NCBI GenBank assembly: GCA_024349245.1
Contig: JALDNG010000038.1
Location: 1,929,001 to 1,993,000 of the forward strand
DNA from: Neodontobutis hainanensis
Taxonomy: Eukaryota > Chordata > Actinopteri > Gobiiformes > Odontobutidae
Direction of reading: 5' to 3'
Length of the DNA stretch: 64,000 bases
Shown: one piece after another, positions 21,491 through 34,756 of the stretch
How the letters are laid out: each line of letters begins with the position of its first letter
How positions within the stretch are numbered: position 1 is the stretch's first letter
The notes under the pieces: generated by a model
The model's input: the letters and a program-made list of their open reading frames with translations, nothing else
The model's database searches: none
What the model was told of the DNA's origin: nothing
Translations under genes and position numbers: made by a program

Positions 21491-24400
21491 TTGCAAATAT
21501 ACACACATACAAAGGCATGGGAGAATCTCAGATGGGTCTTTTCCAAATGTCCTCCTTCCCCCTCTCGCCTTGCACCCGTCTACCCATACTGTCAGTCTAT
21601 CAATAAAAGCATAAAAATCTTTCATTTAATTTGACCCACATGGAGTATGTGTCAGCCTTTCAGTCTGCTTTCATGTTGGTGGGTCATACGTGTCTGTAAT
21701 TTACAATTAAATGAATAAGTCAACTGTTTAGACAAAGCCAAAATATAGCTGTTTAAAGATTATATTGCATTGGTAGTAACATAAGACTCAGTGTGGCAAC
21801 GGCTACTGACAATCATCTGAAGCCAATTGTGCCAATGAAAAAGATTTTCATTAAAAGCCCAAGCAGGTTTAATTCAGGGATAAAGCACATGGCCGGATTG
21901 GACTAGGTCATTATTCCCTTTAAATTGGTTGATGATAAAGCTTGAGACTAAATAGCATGTGACAAGTTGAAAACTGTACAAATGTGAACTTGGAAGTGAG
22001 AAGATAGCTAAAGCAAAAGACAAATATTTAGTTTGACCTTGTCTCCTAGGCAACCGTAAGGAGGTCGTGCTTATGACAGATTCTGCAGGCGATTTAAAAA
22101 TGTATTTAGACACATCACATTTAATAGACATGGATTTAAAAACAGTGTATTGACCAACTGCATTTAAACCACTAACTTATACCAACTGTTATTAAAATTA
22201 AGAGCCTGTATAGCTCATAGTCTACCTCTCTTTAGGTCAGTAACCTATCCATAATTCAGTTCATTTCAGTCGACTAAATATAAGCACACAAGGCTGCATT
22301 TTCTCCATATTTTCAGGCATATGTTCCACGGCAGCTTTTCTCACTTGCTGCCAGTTCTCATATGCCTTCTCCATATCAGGATCCCAAGGCAATTCATAAT
22401 GGCCTATATAAACTGTATTACCCATGGGGCCCTGCGCGGCGCTCACATGTTTCCTGCTTTACTAAGTCGGCAGCTGGTCTACATTACATCACTGTCAAAG
22501 TCACATCAGTGGATCACATTCGTTACCAGATTAATTCTTAATGATGTATATATTTGAAAAAAGGGGTGATTATTTATTTGCCTATTAATATAAAGGAAGG
22601 AATAAGAAGACACAAACAGCAAACTGCTCACCAGATTCGACAGTACATAACCCTGACTCTGAATGATATAGGTTTAGGAGTTTAATAAACGACTTAGAAG
22701 AAGACATTTGGATAAGGTTTATGAAAGTAGAAGATATTTATTTTTTTCTCTTTCACTCTTTGTCAACCCTTTGGCAAACCGGCTGATGAGCTGAGGTAAT
22801 ATCTGCTCAGAGTAAGAGGTTTAACCTGATGTTGCTGTTTTTAGTGAAACCAGTGAACCAGTGTGATACAAACACAAGTCTCTTGAATGAGCGTCAAAAC
22901 TTCTTCCATCTTTTCTGCAATGTCCAGGGGCTTTCCTGAACAACAAAGAATCTCCACAGAAGTTTGCAATTTATAAAAATTCTATTTCTGTTTCTGGATG
23001 CATTCAAACTGGGACAAATGGTGGTGTTATACTATTTAAGGTTACAGATTATCCAAAGTGGTGGATTTGTGTCAGGTTCTTGACCCAATTTCATCGTCAA
23101 ACCTATCCTCACCTTGTAATTGACTTAGACGATTGACAAGTGGTTTTACTCAGCCTAAGGTAAACTGTTTGGCTGTGAGCCCCAATTACTCTGAGTTTAA
23201 AGCAGTGAAGGTAGAGAACTATTGAAAAACACGTAACACTATGACAAAAGTGAAGAAAAATCCCTTTGTTTGAGGTCACTCGTCGAAGCGTACAATGAAG
23301 TGAAATGTGAGGTTCCTGTTGTGATTGGAGTGTTCTTATCGAGCCCCAGACTCCCCTGATCCCTTTAAATTCCCCAGAAATGCATCGGCAGCTGCCAGCC
23401 GCCCGTCACATGCCAGTCATCTATCCGCCTAGTCTTTAATAAAGTCTCCCATAGAGACAGAGAGATAAACACAATCCCTTGTTTTGATTCCCCCGTGGAG
23501 GCAAAGGATTTTGTGGCGAGGAGACAAACAACTAGGCGTTAGAGGTTATAATATCCCTCCAAACTCATGATGTCGCTGCAAACTTTACTGAAGGACTTTC
23601 ATACATTTACATTCGTTATTAAACTAAGCCACTGGGCACAGTGTTGATGTATGTATAATGTATAGACATACATAGCTCCACATAATTCTCCAGTATTAGT
23701 AAGCTTTTACAAAGTCCCACAAATTTACTGTTGTCTCTATCAAAGACTGCAACATCCATCATGAGGAACTCCTTGTACCATTTTTATGTGGCAGACAGAC
23801 ACTTAAATTCAATTGTGGCGCAACAGAGAGACTTGTTCTCATTTATATGTTTGGACACAGTTCAAAGTAGGCAGTCAAATTCTTGTATGTCTTATTGTTA
23901 TTGTTATAGTCACTGTAGTTATTAAAAATGTCAATGTGTTCTCGGATTGTGCTAGACCTAGTTGCTATGTGTTCGATCAACACTGGCCAGGATCTCTTCT
24001 GTCTGTGGAAAATATATTCATTTACTACATTAGCTTTTTTACTAGTTTATGAGGCAACAAACCTTACACTGTCTACTTGAAGAGTTAGATAAGAAGAAAC
24101 TTTTTTTGGTATGAGATGGAAGTAGGTATTTTTCTTCACAAGCCAACGTCTGGTGTTGCAGTAGGAGAGATCAATCAAGTCAATATCTCTGTCTCAGACA
24201 TACACAACCTGAGGCTTTATTCAAGATTGTGCAAGACGCAAACAGTTTTTTTGTTTGTTTTTTGGTCCTGCATTCTCATGATTGGATGAAAAACTTTGCT
24301 GTGTTGAGATTGAATAACTGTTCTCAAGGGGTTTTTTTTTGGTCTTAGTCTCGACTTATTTTGTCAGTGCAAGTTTATATTGTGTCATGGTCTTGGTCAC

Positions 24401-25404
24401 TTTATTCTTGTTGAACAATACATACTATACTCTTTGATCAGAGGATTTTAAGCACTGCTGAAGCTGCTCACCTACAGCCCACCATTACTTTACAGTATTA
24501 CAAGAGACATTTCACCGATGTGCACTCTGCCGCCACATTGTTGCTTTCCATTAGCTCTGAGTCAGACTCTTAATATCTATTTGATAGGCAGCAATGTCAC
24601 CACTTACCATCCATGCATGTGTTTCTTGTGAATGGTCTTTCCTGTGTGTTCCCAACTCAAGCTGGTGATGTCCTGCAAAAGCAAGAAATAAACCCTGGTG
24701 ACAGTATTATTTATCCAAGAAGAAATATGTGAAATAGGAATCATTCCCCAACACTCAATAAAGCAGAATATGTTCAGAGAAAGCTGCTGAAGAGCTGTAC
24801 TGTATGTGTTTTGCTTCTTCTCTCTCTTTGGTATACTTTGGCAGATGGTTTGTCACAGATGGAGTGTTAAATACAAGCGGGTTGTGTAGAGTTTTCGTAG
24901 AGCCAGGAGATAATTCAGTATAGCTTCTATCAGAATTGGTTAAGGCATGTGGCTATCATCTTCTGCTCAATGAAGAGGTAGTCCATATTCGTTTTGACAG
25001 AAGAAACATGCATCTGGCAAAACAGGGAAGAGGCAGGAAGTGAAGAAGGCACTCTTCTGTAGAAAGCAACACATGCTGAGTTTTACTGTGTGCTTTTTTA
25101 TTTTTTCACAATGGATGTAGTAAATAAACGTGGTGGGGTTTAGAAACAGAAAAAAACACGATAATGTTGTGTTTATTCATGGAATAGAATCATATTTATG
25201 AAAGATTTAAGAATTTTTTGAATAAGTAAGATTAACACCTACTATGGGATTGTTGAACTTGAAGAAGCCAATATACTGGCCCTCTAAAATCTGTAAGTTT
25301 AGTTCACTTCATCAACCTTTTACAAACCAAATCCTAATTACTCAACTGTTACATATAAACGAAAAGGTTAAAGGAAAGAACCCCTCCCTCTGGAGATAAA
25401 GCAC

Positions 25405-25540
25405 AGCTCTCTTACCAGATGATCTCAGCATTGCCAAAGTTGGAGAAGAGACCAAATGTCTTCACCTTGAAAACTAAGTCCAGATGTCTTTGCTTTAATC
25501 TTTTTGTCAAGACCTGGATGAATGAGAACCTTGTTATATA
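25405..25540 (+). repeat. Dispersed repeat family H, copy 1
   Basis: It contains 'gtcttcaccttgaaaac', 'agtccagatgtctttgctt' and 'gacctggatgaatgagaacctt', shared in the same order with 34372-34503 and with the right part of 45711-45970. It is the most diverged of the three copies. Confidence 0.6.
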
Positions 25541-28500
25541 AAAGCACATTAGTATTTCCCATGTATTCCTTTTTTCTTTCCCCTTGTTATTAACTAGCTA
25601 TTATCTTCTCTAAGCTGTCTAATAAAAGCAAATAATCCATCTTGAATTAGTTGAGAAAGATCCATCCATGCACAATTTTATAGACTTGTTGTTTTTAGGA
25701 CAACTGATATATTTCTGTTTTTACGGCAAAAAATCGATCAAAGGGGCTAACTATTAAAGAGCCCAGTGATAGAAACAATAAAAGCTACACAAATATTTAT
25801 CCCGACATCTTTGTCAATAACACATAGTCTCCAAATGAAACCTCCAATATCCTTTAACTGTTTCAGCCAATTGGCCTGACAGTGTGATATCCTGCTCCTG
25901 TGATGTTTGTGTAATGGTCCGCAACCTGTTGACACTTTTATCACCCATAGATTTTGGGAAGGCCCTACTCGCCATATGCACCATTGGCTTGCTCTTCGCA
26001 GCGGATGATTTATCGGCTTCTGGAAAGGAAGTCAATAGCTAAATTAGCACTGACTGGAGGTGAAATTACATTTATGAGCCGGAGCTGCTGGACAGAAAAT
26101 ATAACCCTGCTGTTACGGTAGAGTACTGTTATCAAGAAGTAACTCGATTTATTTTCTTGAACCTGGAATGTGAGCTGGAATTATTGCTTTGTCAAAGTAG
26201 ATTTCAAACAGCATTTCCTAACATTTCCAATAGTTTAAACCACAGTAAAGGGCTAGACTGACCTTTTATTGTAATATATGAAGGAAGATATACAATTCTC
26301 AGGGTTTAATCTCTTGTTTTGGAAGTTGTGTTTCATATTAGCCCAATGAGGCAAATAACTCATCATTTAGGTCATGTATTTATCATTAAAAGCCCAAGAA
26401 AAGAATGATAATATGAATGAAAATACAATTTAATTAAATTAATATTATAATCATTCAACCTTTTCTGTCTGTGTTGTTTTTTAGAGCCAAAAAACACTAA
26501 GTATGACAAACATACCCATCACATTAACTCTCTGACAACAGTATTGTGTATATGTTTTTATTGACAGACATGCCACCCACTTCTATTCAGTTAAAATAAT
26601 CAAGAAAGCAATCAAGAAAAAAATACTTCAACATAATATGGTCAGTATCAAAAATGTTACAGGCCATATGTTTATCCGGGGATTACATTAGCCCAAGTTT
26701 CTGTTTTGAGACTTTGACTGAGGACCTCCAGCTTTTAGCTTCTTGTTTTTGTGACTCCAAAATGGTGTCCACGTATACAACCAAGAGGAACATCAGTTTA
26801 ATGTGACTGTTCATTTGTCTGAGAGAAACATAGACAGATTGCCAAAATATTGCACTTGGAGCTGCCTTTATTTGTTGGCTTTGTAAAAAGACTCAGTCCA
26901 ATGGGACGGAACATTCTAGTTATCAATCACAGAGCATCACTTTTTAAGACATCCCCAAACAAACATGTCAAGAATACCCTTGAAAATGTATATGGTTAAA
27001 AGCAAAACTGATAGAATTTGTTGGGTGCATGCATTGAGCCAATAGGACTCACACGAAAACAAGTGATTTTTAATTAAAGAGAATTGCTCTCTGTTTAAAT
27101 TGTCTTGATTAGTATTCATAATGCGGAAAAATAATAAACGCCGCTAGATGATGGACGGGTTTAATGCGGAGAATAAAACTTCCTAAAGGGGACAATAAAG
27201 TGTAACTTACTTTCATTTAGATTAAATGGTAAATAAATCACAAAACTGTCACAGGATTTGTGGTGTGTAGATTAGATTTGGCTAAGTATATAATATATGA
27301 ATAAAAAATAGTTCCATTACCAGTGCTTTGTAACACATTGGTGATGCACAAAGAAAATGGATTGTTCTGCTATGTTTGCCATTTCCCAAAGGTGGAAAAT
27401 GGCAACATGTTTAATTTATGTGTGACAGTAAAATTGGTTAAATAATGACGTTGCCCTGGTGCTCAGTTTGGAAAGTCACTGCTGTTGTATCTCGGGAATA
27501 TTTATTTATGAAGTTTAAACTCCAACCAGCTGAGCAATTGGCATGAAAGTCTTAATCCTCTTGGTATCAATTATGGGTAAAGAAGCAGGGGGTCTTCGTC
27601 TCTTTCCTGGTGAGAGGCAGCCAGCGCTCTCCTATCTCAAAAGCCTTGTAAGGATTTCCCCTCTAAACTTTAATCTCCAAAGATGCATGTCTTGAGAGAT
27701 GCTCGGCTAAAGTCGGGGAGAGGAATATTGAATAATATACAGTAGATGGTGGGAGTCTTTTGAAGCGTGGAACATAAAGCACAGTTTAGAGCGGAGATTG
27801 GAGCGGATTACACAGAAGTGTGGGAAATACTGAACTTGTCGAGAACATCTTCATATGAGCAAAAAAAAAAGTTGAAAACAGGTGCTTTATGGGACAACGT
27901 ACCACTTATTGCATTGGTATTGTTTAGGCATTTAAGGATGAAGTTAACTGGGTAAGGTTTGGAAGGAAATAACAAGAGCGCCGACCTACATCTAAAAACA
28001 AATCCAAATAATTTAAAACACCATAAAAGTGCTTTTTCTTGTTCCAAAAGCAGTTTCGATAAAGGAAATACCTAAGTTATGAGGATGCTACATTACAAAC
28101 AACAAAGTGGCGGTTAGCACTGCCACCAGAGAACTGCTAAACCACTTAATGGCATTGTGTCACAGCAGCAGTCTTTGAAAGAACTAAGAATAAAAAGTGG
28201 GAAATACTGTGCTTGTCAGGTGTATCTCCATATTTGCTTAAAAGACTAGATTGATTAAAATGCTGAGTTGCTCTATTAATGGGACAATGCACCAAAGATT
28301 ACTTTGTAACACAAACTCAAACCAATTTGATTTGGTTTATGCAAAGAAAATTGAGTTTTGTTTGAGCCATTTCAGTGTTCTCTGTTTAAGCACAAACTGT
28401 GCTTTGGATTGATTTTGAAATATAAGAGGGCTATTTCCAATAGAAGACACTGAGGCCACAGCAATAGATTAGCTTTGTAACAACAAAATCACTGTCGAAA

Positions 28501-28703
28501 TATTTCACAAAAATATATATTCAGTATACATTCAGCAAAACAGATAATATGATACAGGTAGATATTGAAACTAAATATTTCATTTGGTGTAATGTGGTGA
28601 TTTATTAGCTTTTTCTGAATAGTTCGGATGCAGTTTGAGTTGGGTTTTTCATCTGGACACTAGAGATTGACTCCTGACACTAGACACTTAAAAATGAAGA
28701 TGA

Positions 28704-28744
28704 ATACATATACATATACATACATACATACATACATACATATA
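28704..28744. repeat. TACA/TATACA microsatellite
   Basis: A short tandem run of tacata and taca units of about 40 bases, 226 bases upstream of coding exon 2. Confidence 0.85.
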
Positions 28745-28969
28745 AACTATATATTTTCTGATTTTGTAACTATCTAAAAACAAATGGATATGATTCATTT
28801 GGTTGCTTTGTATTGAAGTTGTAACACCTTGTTTAATCAATCAGATCATGTTTTTTTTTTTTAGTCCTTCATTTATTGTGTATTTCTGACAACCTTGAAA
28901 CATATTTTTGAGTAAACTCTTTTTTGTCTCTATATTCACATTTTATCTTCTGTGTGGTTTGCCTTGCAG

Positions 28970-29264
28970 CTTCACTCCAATTCAGATAAAGGCGATGGAT
29001 CTGTCAGGTACATTCTGAGCGGGGAAGGAGCCGGGACTATATTTATCATCGATGAAGTGACAGGAGATATTCACGCCACAAAGAGTCTGGATCGGGAGAG
29101 GAAAACACATTATGTCCTGCATGCACAAGCCTTGGACCGCAACACAGAGGAGGCGCTGGAACCAAAGTCAGAATTCATCATCAAAGTACAAGACATCAAC
29201 GATAACGCACCTACATTTCCAGACGGACCTTCTGTAGCAGCGGTGCCTGAGATGTCTGAAGTGG
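28970..29264 (+). CDS. cdh18: Cadherin-18, coding exon 2 (rest of EC1, start of EC2)
   Basis: The exon is 295 bp and encodes residues 78-175 plus the first base of Gly176. The acceptor is ccttgcag and the donor G|gtgagt (phase 1). It opens with [11 protein letters not shown], carries the EC1 calcium-binding LDRE (117-120) and the EC1-EC2 linker DINDNAP (152-158), and ends in the EC2 strand [19 protein letters not shown] and [10 protein letters not shown] match cadherin-18. The 295-bp length is what I expect for this exon in type II cadherins. One oddity: Ser165 (TCT) stands where most type II cadherins have Tyr before the 'VPEMS' strand. Confidence 0.95.
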
Positions 29265-32200
29265 GTGAGTACTGCCATGAAATTCTGGATCAGCGTAAAA
29301 AAATATTGTAGCCTGCAGCATTTCTTTGAATTGTAAGGGGCACTGCAGCTTTAGTTTTCCCTCAGCCATTGTCTGCTTGAGCCTGTTGGAGTCTTTCGGT
29401 GTTTCTAATCTAACCGTTTCTGAATTACGTCGTTTTCTCCAACCATCGTCTCACTTTGACACAGCAGTAAAAGTTGTTATCTGAGGAGTTGTCTCTCTCA
29501 AGTGATGACACTGCCCTTTGTTTTGTAGTTTTTTTTTTGCTTCTGCACAAACAAAAAAAAACATACTATTTTGATGAATATACTGTATGCTTATCTCAAA
29601 CTGTAATACAGACATTATGTTGTAAAAGAATAAGACGATGCATCAGAAGCTATTAGTAGTTTAGTTTTGTATTAGTGCATTAACAATACAGTGGATCTAT
29701 TACCTTATAGTAAGTTAGAATAGTGTGTGTGTTTCGCCCCAGCTGTAGCGCACAGATCAAAATATCAACAATCTGATTAATACACATAAAACATTAAATT
29801 ATAATCAAGGGTAAAGGGTCAAATTAAAAAAAAATGTTTTTTTTTACGTGGTGTTTATTTGTATGTTATGTTGCAACAATATTACTGAGCCTTATACTGT
29901 ATATGATTGTGTTGCTTTTAAAATGATTCATGTGCAAATGACATTTAGATTGATATGACTCAAACAGTTCAAAACCAGAGAGCCATTCAAAACTTTAGTG
30001 ATACAAAAGGACATATACATCACATAAACCACTCTGGTCTGAGTTGTTTGTAGCCTGTGCACCATCCCGCTCTGTCGTCTCTGTGATAATATTCTCGAGA
30101 ATGTTTGATCTTTGTAAGCCGGCAGAGTCCTCGTTTCCATCTTTGTTTCGTGGTTGCTGTGTTGGTTTCCCAGGTGGGCAGGTCTTTAGAAAGCGCTCAA
30201 TAGTGCCTCCACAACAATCCCCAGCATGACACTGTGGAGTCCTGCAAAAGCCTGGATCCACCTCCTCCGAGACGCCAGCTCTTCGTCATGTAGCAACCAT
30301 CTATTTTTTATTTCTTTATCCCGCTGCCGAGCCATTTTTAGCTCGGGTGAACAAAAGCAACCTTTTTCTCTGTCCACTGGATTCTGCCTCCGAGCACAAC
30401 AGCTCAAAAGTGTGTCGCTCAGGCATTTTACAGCTCGACTTTAAACATATATTGGCTGTCCAAAAGCTGGCCAGACTGCTGTCACAGTCATTTTGGACTA
30501 ACTTAAGTGTTAGTTTGAAAACAGCTCCTTCATATCTGTGTGTCCCATATTCTGTTTAATACACTGTTGGAAATATGAAGAGATTTTATTCCGTCTGGGC
30601 AAGTCTGGGCTAATATTTACTTTATAAACAAGATGATAATCATTTGAGTCTTTACATCCTTGTCACACTAACTACTACAGTAATGCCTTTTTGACTGATG
30701 AGGGTCCCATAGGATCACAGACTCTCTTGAATTAAATTGAATTAATTTGAATAGTGTTGGGATAGAAACCGAATGATCCAAATGACATTGCATCAGGAAA
30801 CATGTTTATCAGGAGGCAGGTTTATTGAGCATGTATGAAGATTATGTGCTAGTGTTTTTTCTTTATGGGTCAGGCTTGCTCCCAATGTCCAAAGACACAC
30901 ATATACAGTAGATGAATTAGTCAGTCTTATTTTCCATTTGTCAATTAAAGGGATTGTGTGGTTGCCCCTTGTGATCCGTAAAACATAAGCACTAAGTGAC
31001 TAAATGATTTTGCAGTATGGCGTTAGTTATATCTTTTGGACACCAGAAAAAAAACTAGTGAATTAATAACATTTTAATGAACAAAATAATTCCATGATGT
31101 ATGTAAATCTGACACAGGAGATAACCGTTTTAAAGACTATGTTTCTTTCTTTTTGTCTCTATTTTAGCAAAACACATAATGTGGAATATCTTATAGTTAG
31201 CCAGCGTTTAATAAAATACTGTGATTGTTGTATGTTACCATAACAACACTATAGTTTAACACTGTTCTTTGCTCTCAGATATATCAATATTACAGTAAAT
31301 ACCCATCCAATGAAGAAAAATCCTTAACAGGTCTGTGAGTAATTATGTCTATGGTCAAAGACATCTCAAAGTTCAAAAACATCTCAAAGAGAAAAGGACA
31401 ACAAATATTTGCAGCAGAAATATGGAAATGTGCTAAACTGATTAACTATTCAAACCTCGGTGGACCTGTAGGCGCCCTTTTTATAAACAGTCAATATTTG
31501 GTTGTCTCATGAATATTCATGAGCAGACAGGCGGACATTTCACTTTTCCAGTCGGGGGAATTGTTTCTGCACAAGATGTGTCAAGTGATTTATTCTATAT
31601 CTGTATTATGTGGGTGGGACAGTGTGTAACCTGAACTACTCAATGGACAGTGGGATCCTTCACTGTATGTTTGCATTAATGTCTCTTGGACATTTTTAGA
31701 CCAGGGCTTTAAAAACGTACATAACAGACTATAAAATCTAGACCACAATTAGGTATAAGATAGTATGGGAGTCTGACGGTAAAGATGTTTCACTCGCGTC
31801 TGGTTAAAAGTTTCAATTTTGCTAGGCAATGCTTGTGGCTCTCTCCTCTCTGTTTGGCCGACTTAATCATATTTTTAAAGATATTCTTGCTTTTTCAAAT
31901 GGGTTGGCTACAAAATGATCAACTATTTAATTATCAATAATGTCACTCAGACGTCTTCCAAGCTTCACCCAAAGTCAGAGAGGTAAATTATACAGCAATC
32001 CATTTTCTTCCACATATTCAGAACCAGGGCGACGGAGTAGCAGTCTAAGCTGGGAGCTTCCTGCAGCTCCTTCTAATACTCACAAGCACAAGTCGGTTTA
32101 TAAACAGAAAAGATAAGTCTAAATTAACCTTTTTGGGTCTGCAACTTTATTTAATACTGTAGTAGTAGTATAATTACCATGAGCTATTTGTCCAGTGCAT

Positions 32201-34371
32201 ATTTCACACAATATTCTTTCATTCATTCATTTTCTTCTGCTTACTCTTGTTAGGAGTCACAACTTCACACAATATGTTTTACTCAAATAAGAATTAGGGA
32301 TGCACAAATATGGACATTTTAGGAATATTTTGTAAGTATTTTCTGGTATTATCTTTACTTAGGGGAACATAAAAAATCCTGTTGTGAGAGTCTCATCATA
32401 AGACTAGCTCATTGCCCAAACCATTTTTGTGAGCTGCATAAATCTGATTGAAAATATAGACCTAGATTTTAAATGTGTGAAAACAGAATTAAACATTTTG
32501 ATTTGGGTCATTATTGGTCTCTTACAGATTAATAAACGGATGATGTTAATAAGTTATACAGGCTTCTTTATGCATTTGTTTCTCTTGCACTCACAAACAA
32601 ATTAAAGCAGGTCAAGTATTCCCTCAAAAGAAAGTTTAAGCAGGGCACAATTTAAACTTTAAATGCCACTGTCTCACAAAAATACAACATATGTCTTTAC
32701 CCCTCCTCCTGAAATATCACAAAAACGAATTTTGCACACAGCAAGTCGCTTTTCTTTGTCCAAGAAGCAAATATATTCCCATGCACTGCTGCCATTTTGG
32801 AAGGAAGCTACGCGCTTCACGTGCACAAGCTGTTGCAATAGCGACACTTAAAGGAGCCTTAGCAAAACCAGAAAGACTGGAGAGAATGACAAATATACCC
32901 AGGGCATAAACGTCACGTGACAACAGAATAATAACTAAGGCTTGTAGAGATGCCGATACCAATTTAAGAATACTAATAAGAAAACTGTCTTTACTTCTAC
33001 TTTATTTGGGGCTTCTACCTATAGTTGTGTGATAATGATAGAAGTTAGAATACATTTCTTGAGTACACAAACATGTACAATCAACTTTTAACGTCTCTGC
33101 CCAGCTCTCCTCCAATTTTAACCTCAGCATTTGCCTTCTACATTCTGTTATATTCTCCAAAGTATGTTCATTGTTGGTCGCACAAAAGAATCCATCCCCA
33201 TTGATGATCCCTGAGAAGAGTTCAAGGACTGTAAAGGGAAAAAATAATTAGCCTCTTCCTCCAGCCCTCTTGTTTTCTAGTGTCTTAATCCTCACCGGTC
33301 CGGCGTCTGCTGCGTCAAATCGGCCGTAACAATCAACTGTCCTCACACTCCACACCACTAATCCCTCTGCGTTTGTCATTATTGCAGTTCACAAAAGCAG
33401 CAAGGGGCTGGGTGGCAACTAATTGGTAGTGATGTTCTTTTTTTTCCCTGTTTAAATTGATTAGTTAGGTGTGTGCCAGGCAGTCCAGCTTTTTGGTTAA
33501 ATATGCTTCGCACTGAACTCTACAATATCATTTTTTCAGTGCACAGTGAAAGGAGTATCAATTTTCTATCTCTGCATCTTTCCCATTTGACATCTAAGAG
33601 TCTTTCTAAATGGACTCCATTGCTGGGGATGCTATGCTTCTGGTAAAATGACTGATTTAAGTGGTTTTGAAACAGCCAGGAATCCATTGATGGGATTTGA
33701 TTCAATGTTTTAACAAAACTAATATGGGAACATTGAACTGAATTGAATATATGAGTAATAGGTAAAACCTTTGTAAACAAAATAAAATAGTCACTTTCAG
33801 ACTGGCCATGTTTTTTATTATTTCCTCATTTGTGTTTTTTTAATGGCTTGTATTAGAGGATGTCCCTTATAAAATGCCGTTTTCAAAAGAGGGCATTTAG
33901 AAAACCCATATGTGCTTGTGTTTTGCAGAGCTACTCCCAACATTTAATTCACTAATTGCCTCTTAATTAAAGACGGGGCTAGTTTTACATACAGACTGCT
34001 GATATTTGAACTTAAAACAACCACTTCTTTCCATCTGTGCCCATTCAGAAGCTCCTCCCTCAATATTAAGCGGTTCAGATTCCAAAAACTTTTTTTGGTC
34101 TATTAACAAAGTGTGGACCAAACTAAACTGGACTTTAGACCAGTTGTTCTTTATGTATTTTTTATGTATCTTAACTAAACATCAAAGGCATTTGACTTTT
34201 GGAGGAAGTGCCCAGACATTTATTTTTGTATAGCCCAATATGACCACTATTATCTTCTTATCTTATCTTATTATCTATTATAAGGTTCAGAACACTGTTG
34301 TAAATGATAGGCAACATGAATTAGAGGCCACCTCCTCTGTTCAGAGAGGGCTTTTCCATTTTAACAAAAAT

Positions 34372-34503
34372 GGCTGATCAGAATTGAAAAGGTCTCTTGG
34401 TATAAGAGACAAACATCTTCACCTTGAAAACCTAGTCCAGATGCCGTTGCATGAACCTTTTCTTCAAGATGACCTGGATGACTGAGAACCTTCTCAGACA
34501 CGT
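34372..34503 (+). repeat. Dispersed repeat family H, copy 2
   Basis: It reads 'gatcagaattgaaaaggtctcttgg', then 'catcttcaccttgaaaac', 'agtccagatgccgttgc', 'cttcaagatgacctggatga' and 'ctgagaaccttctcagacacg'. The order is the same as in the right arm of the hairpin copy at 45850-45970. Similar text is common in teleost intronic sequence as I recall it, but I cannot assign a class. Confidence 0.6.
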
Positions 34504-34679
34504 CAATCAATTATGTTACTTTAATGTCAAATGAAAGTCAAGTCCTGAATACAATGTTTAAAGTTCTGTTGATTTTGATTACAGCATAGCCCATCCATAC
34601 TTTCAATCTTCTACTGTGTTTGCATAGGGGGGACTGGAGCCCAACTTCTTTGGGTGTGATGCAGGAATAATCACCATTC

Positions 34680-34745
34680 ATTCATTTATTTACTTCCGCT
34701 TAGTCCCATTAGGGGTTGCAGGTGACTGGAGCCTATCAATAGTAA
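34680..34745 (-). repeat. 3' end of tRNA-like repeat, minus orientation
   Basis: The minus strand reads 'gataggctccagtcacctgc' then 'taatgggactaagcggaagtaaataaatgaatgaatgg', matching the 3' end of the family seen at 2416-2570. It directly abuts the 3' tail of the LINE that follows. Confidence 0.5.
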
Positions 34746-34756
34746 CTTTTGGTCTT

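Larger units (their letters stand above)
11438..28969 (+). other. cdh18: cdh18 intron (17.5 kb)
   Basis: Bounded by gtagga and ...gccttgcag. It holds the inverted-repeat transposon at 13711-14295, a minus-strand tRNA-like repeat (14310-14577), another tRNA-like repeat (17701-17995), a tRNA-like fragment (21466-21490), one copy of a dispersed repeat (25405-25540) and a TACA microsatellite (28704-28744). The blocks near 15090-15260, 19197-19560 and 23330-23550 look less AT-rich and repeat-free and could be regulatory. Elsewhere I see only unremarkable AT-rich sequence. Confidence 0.85.
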
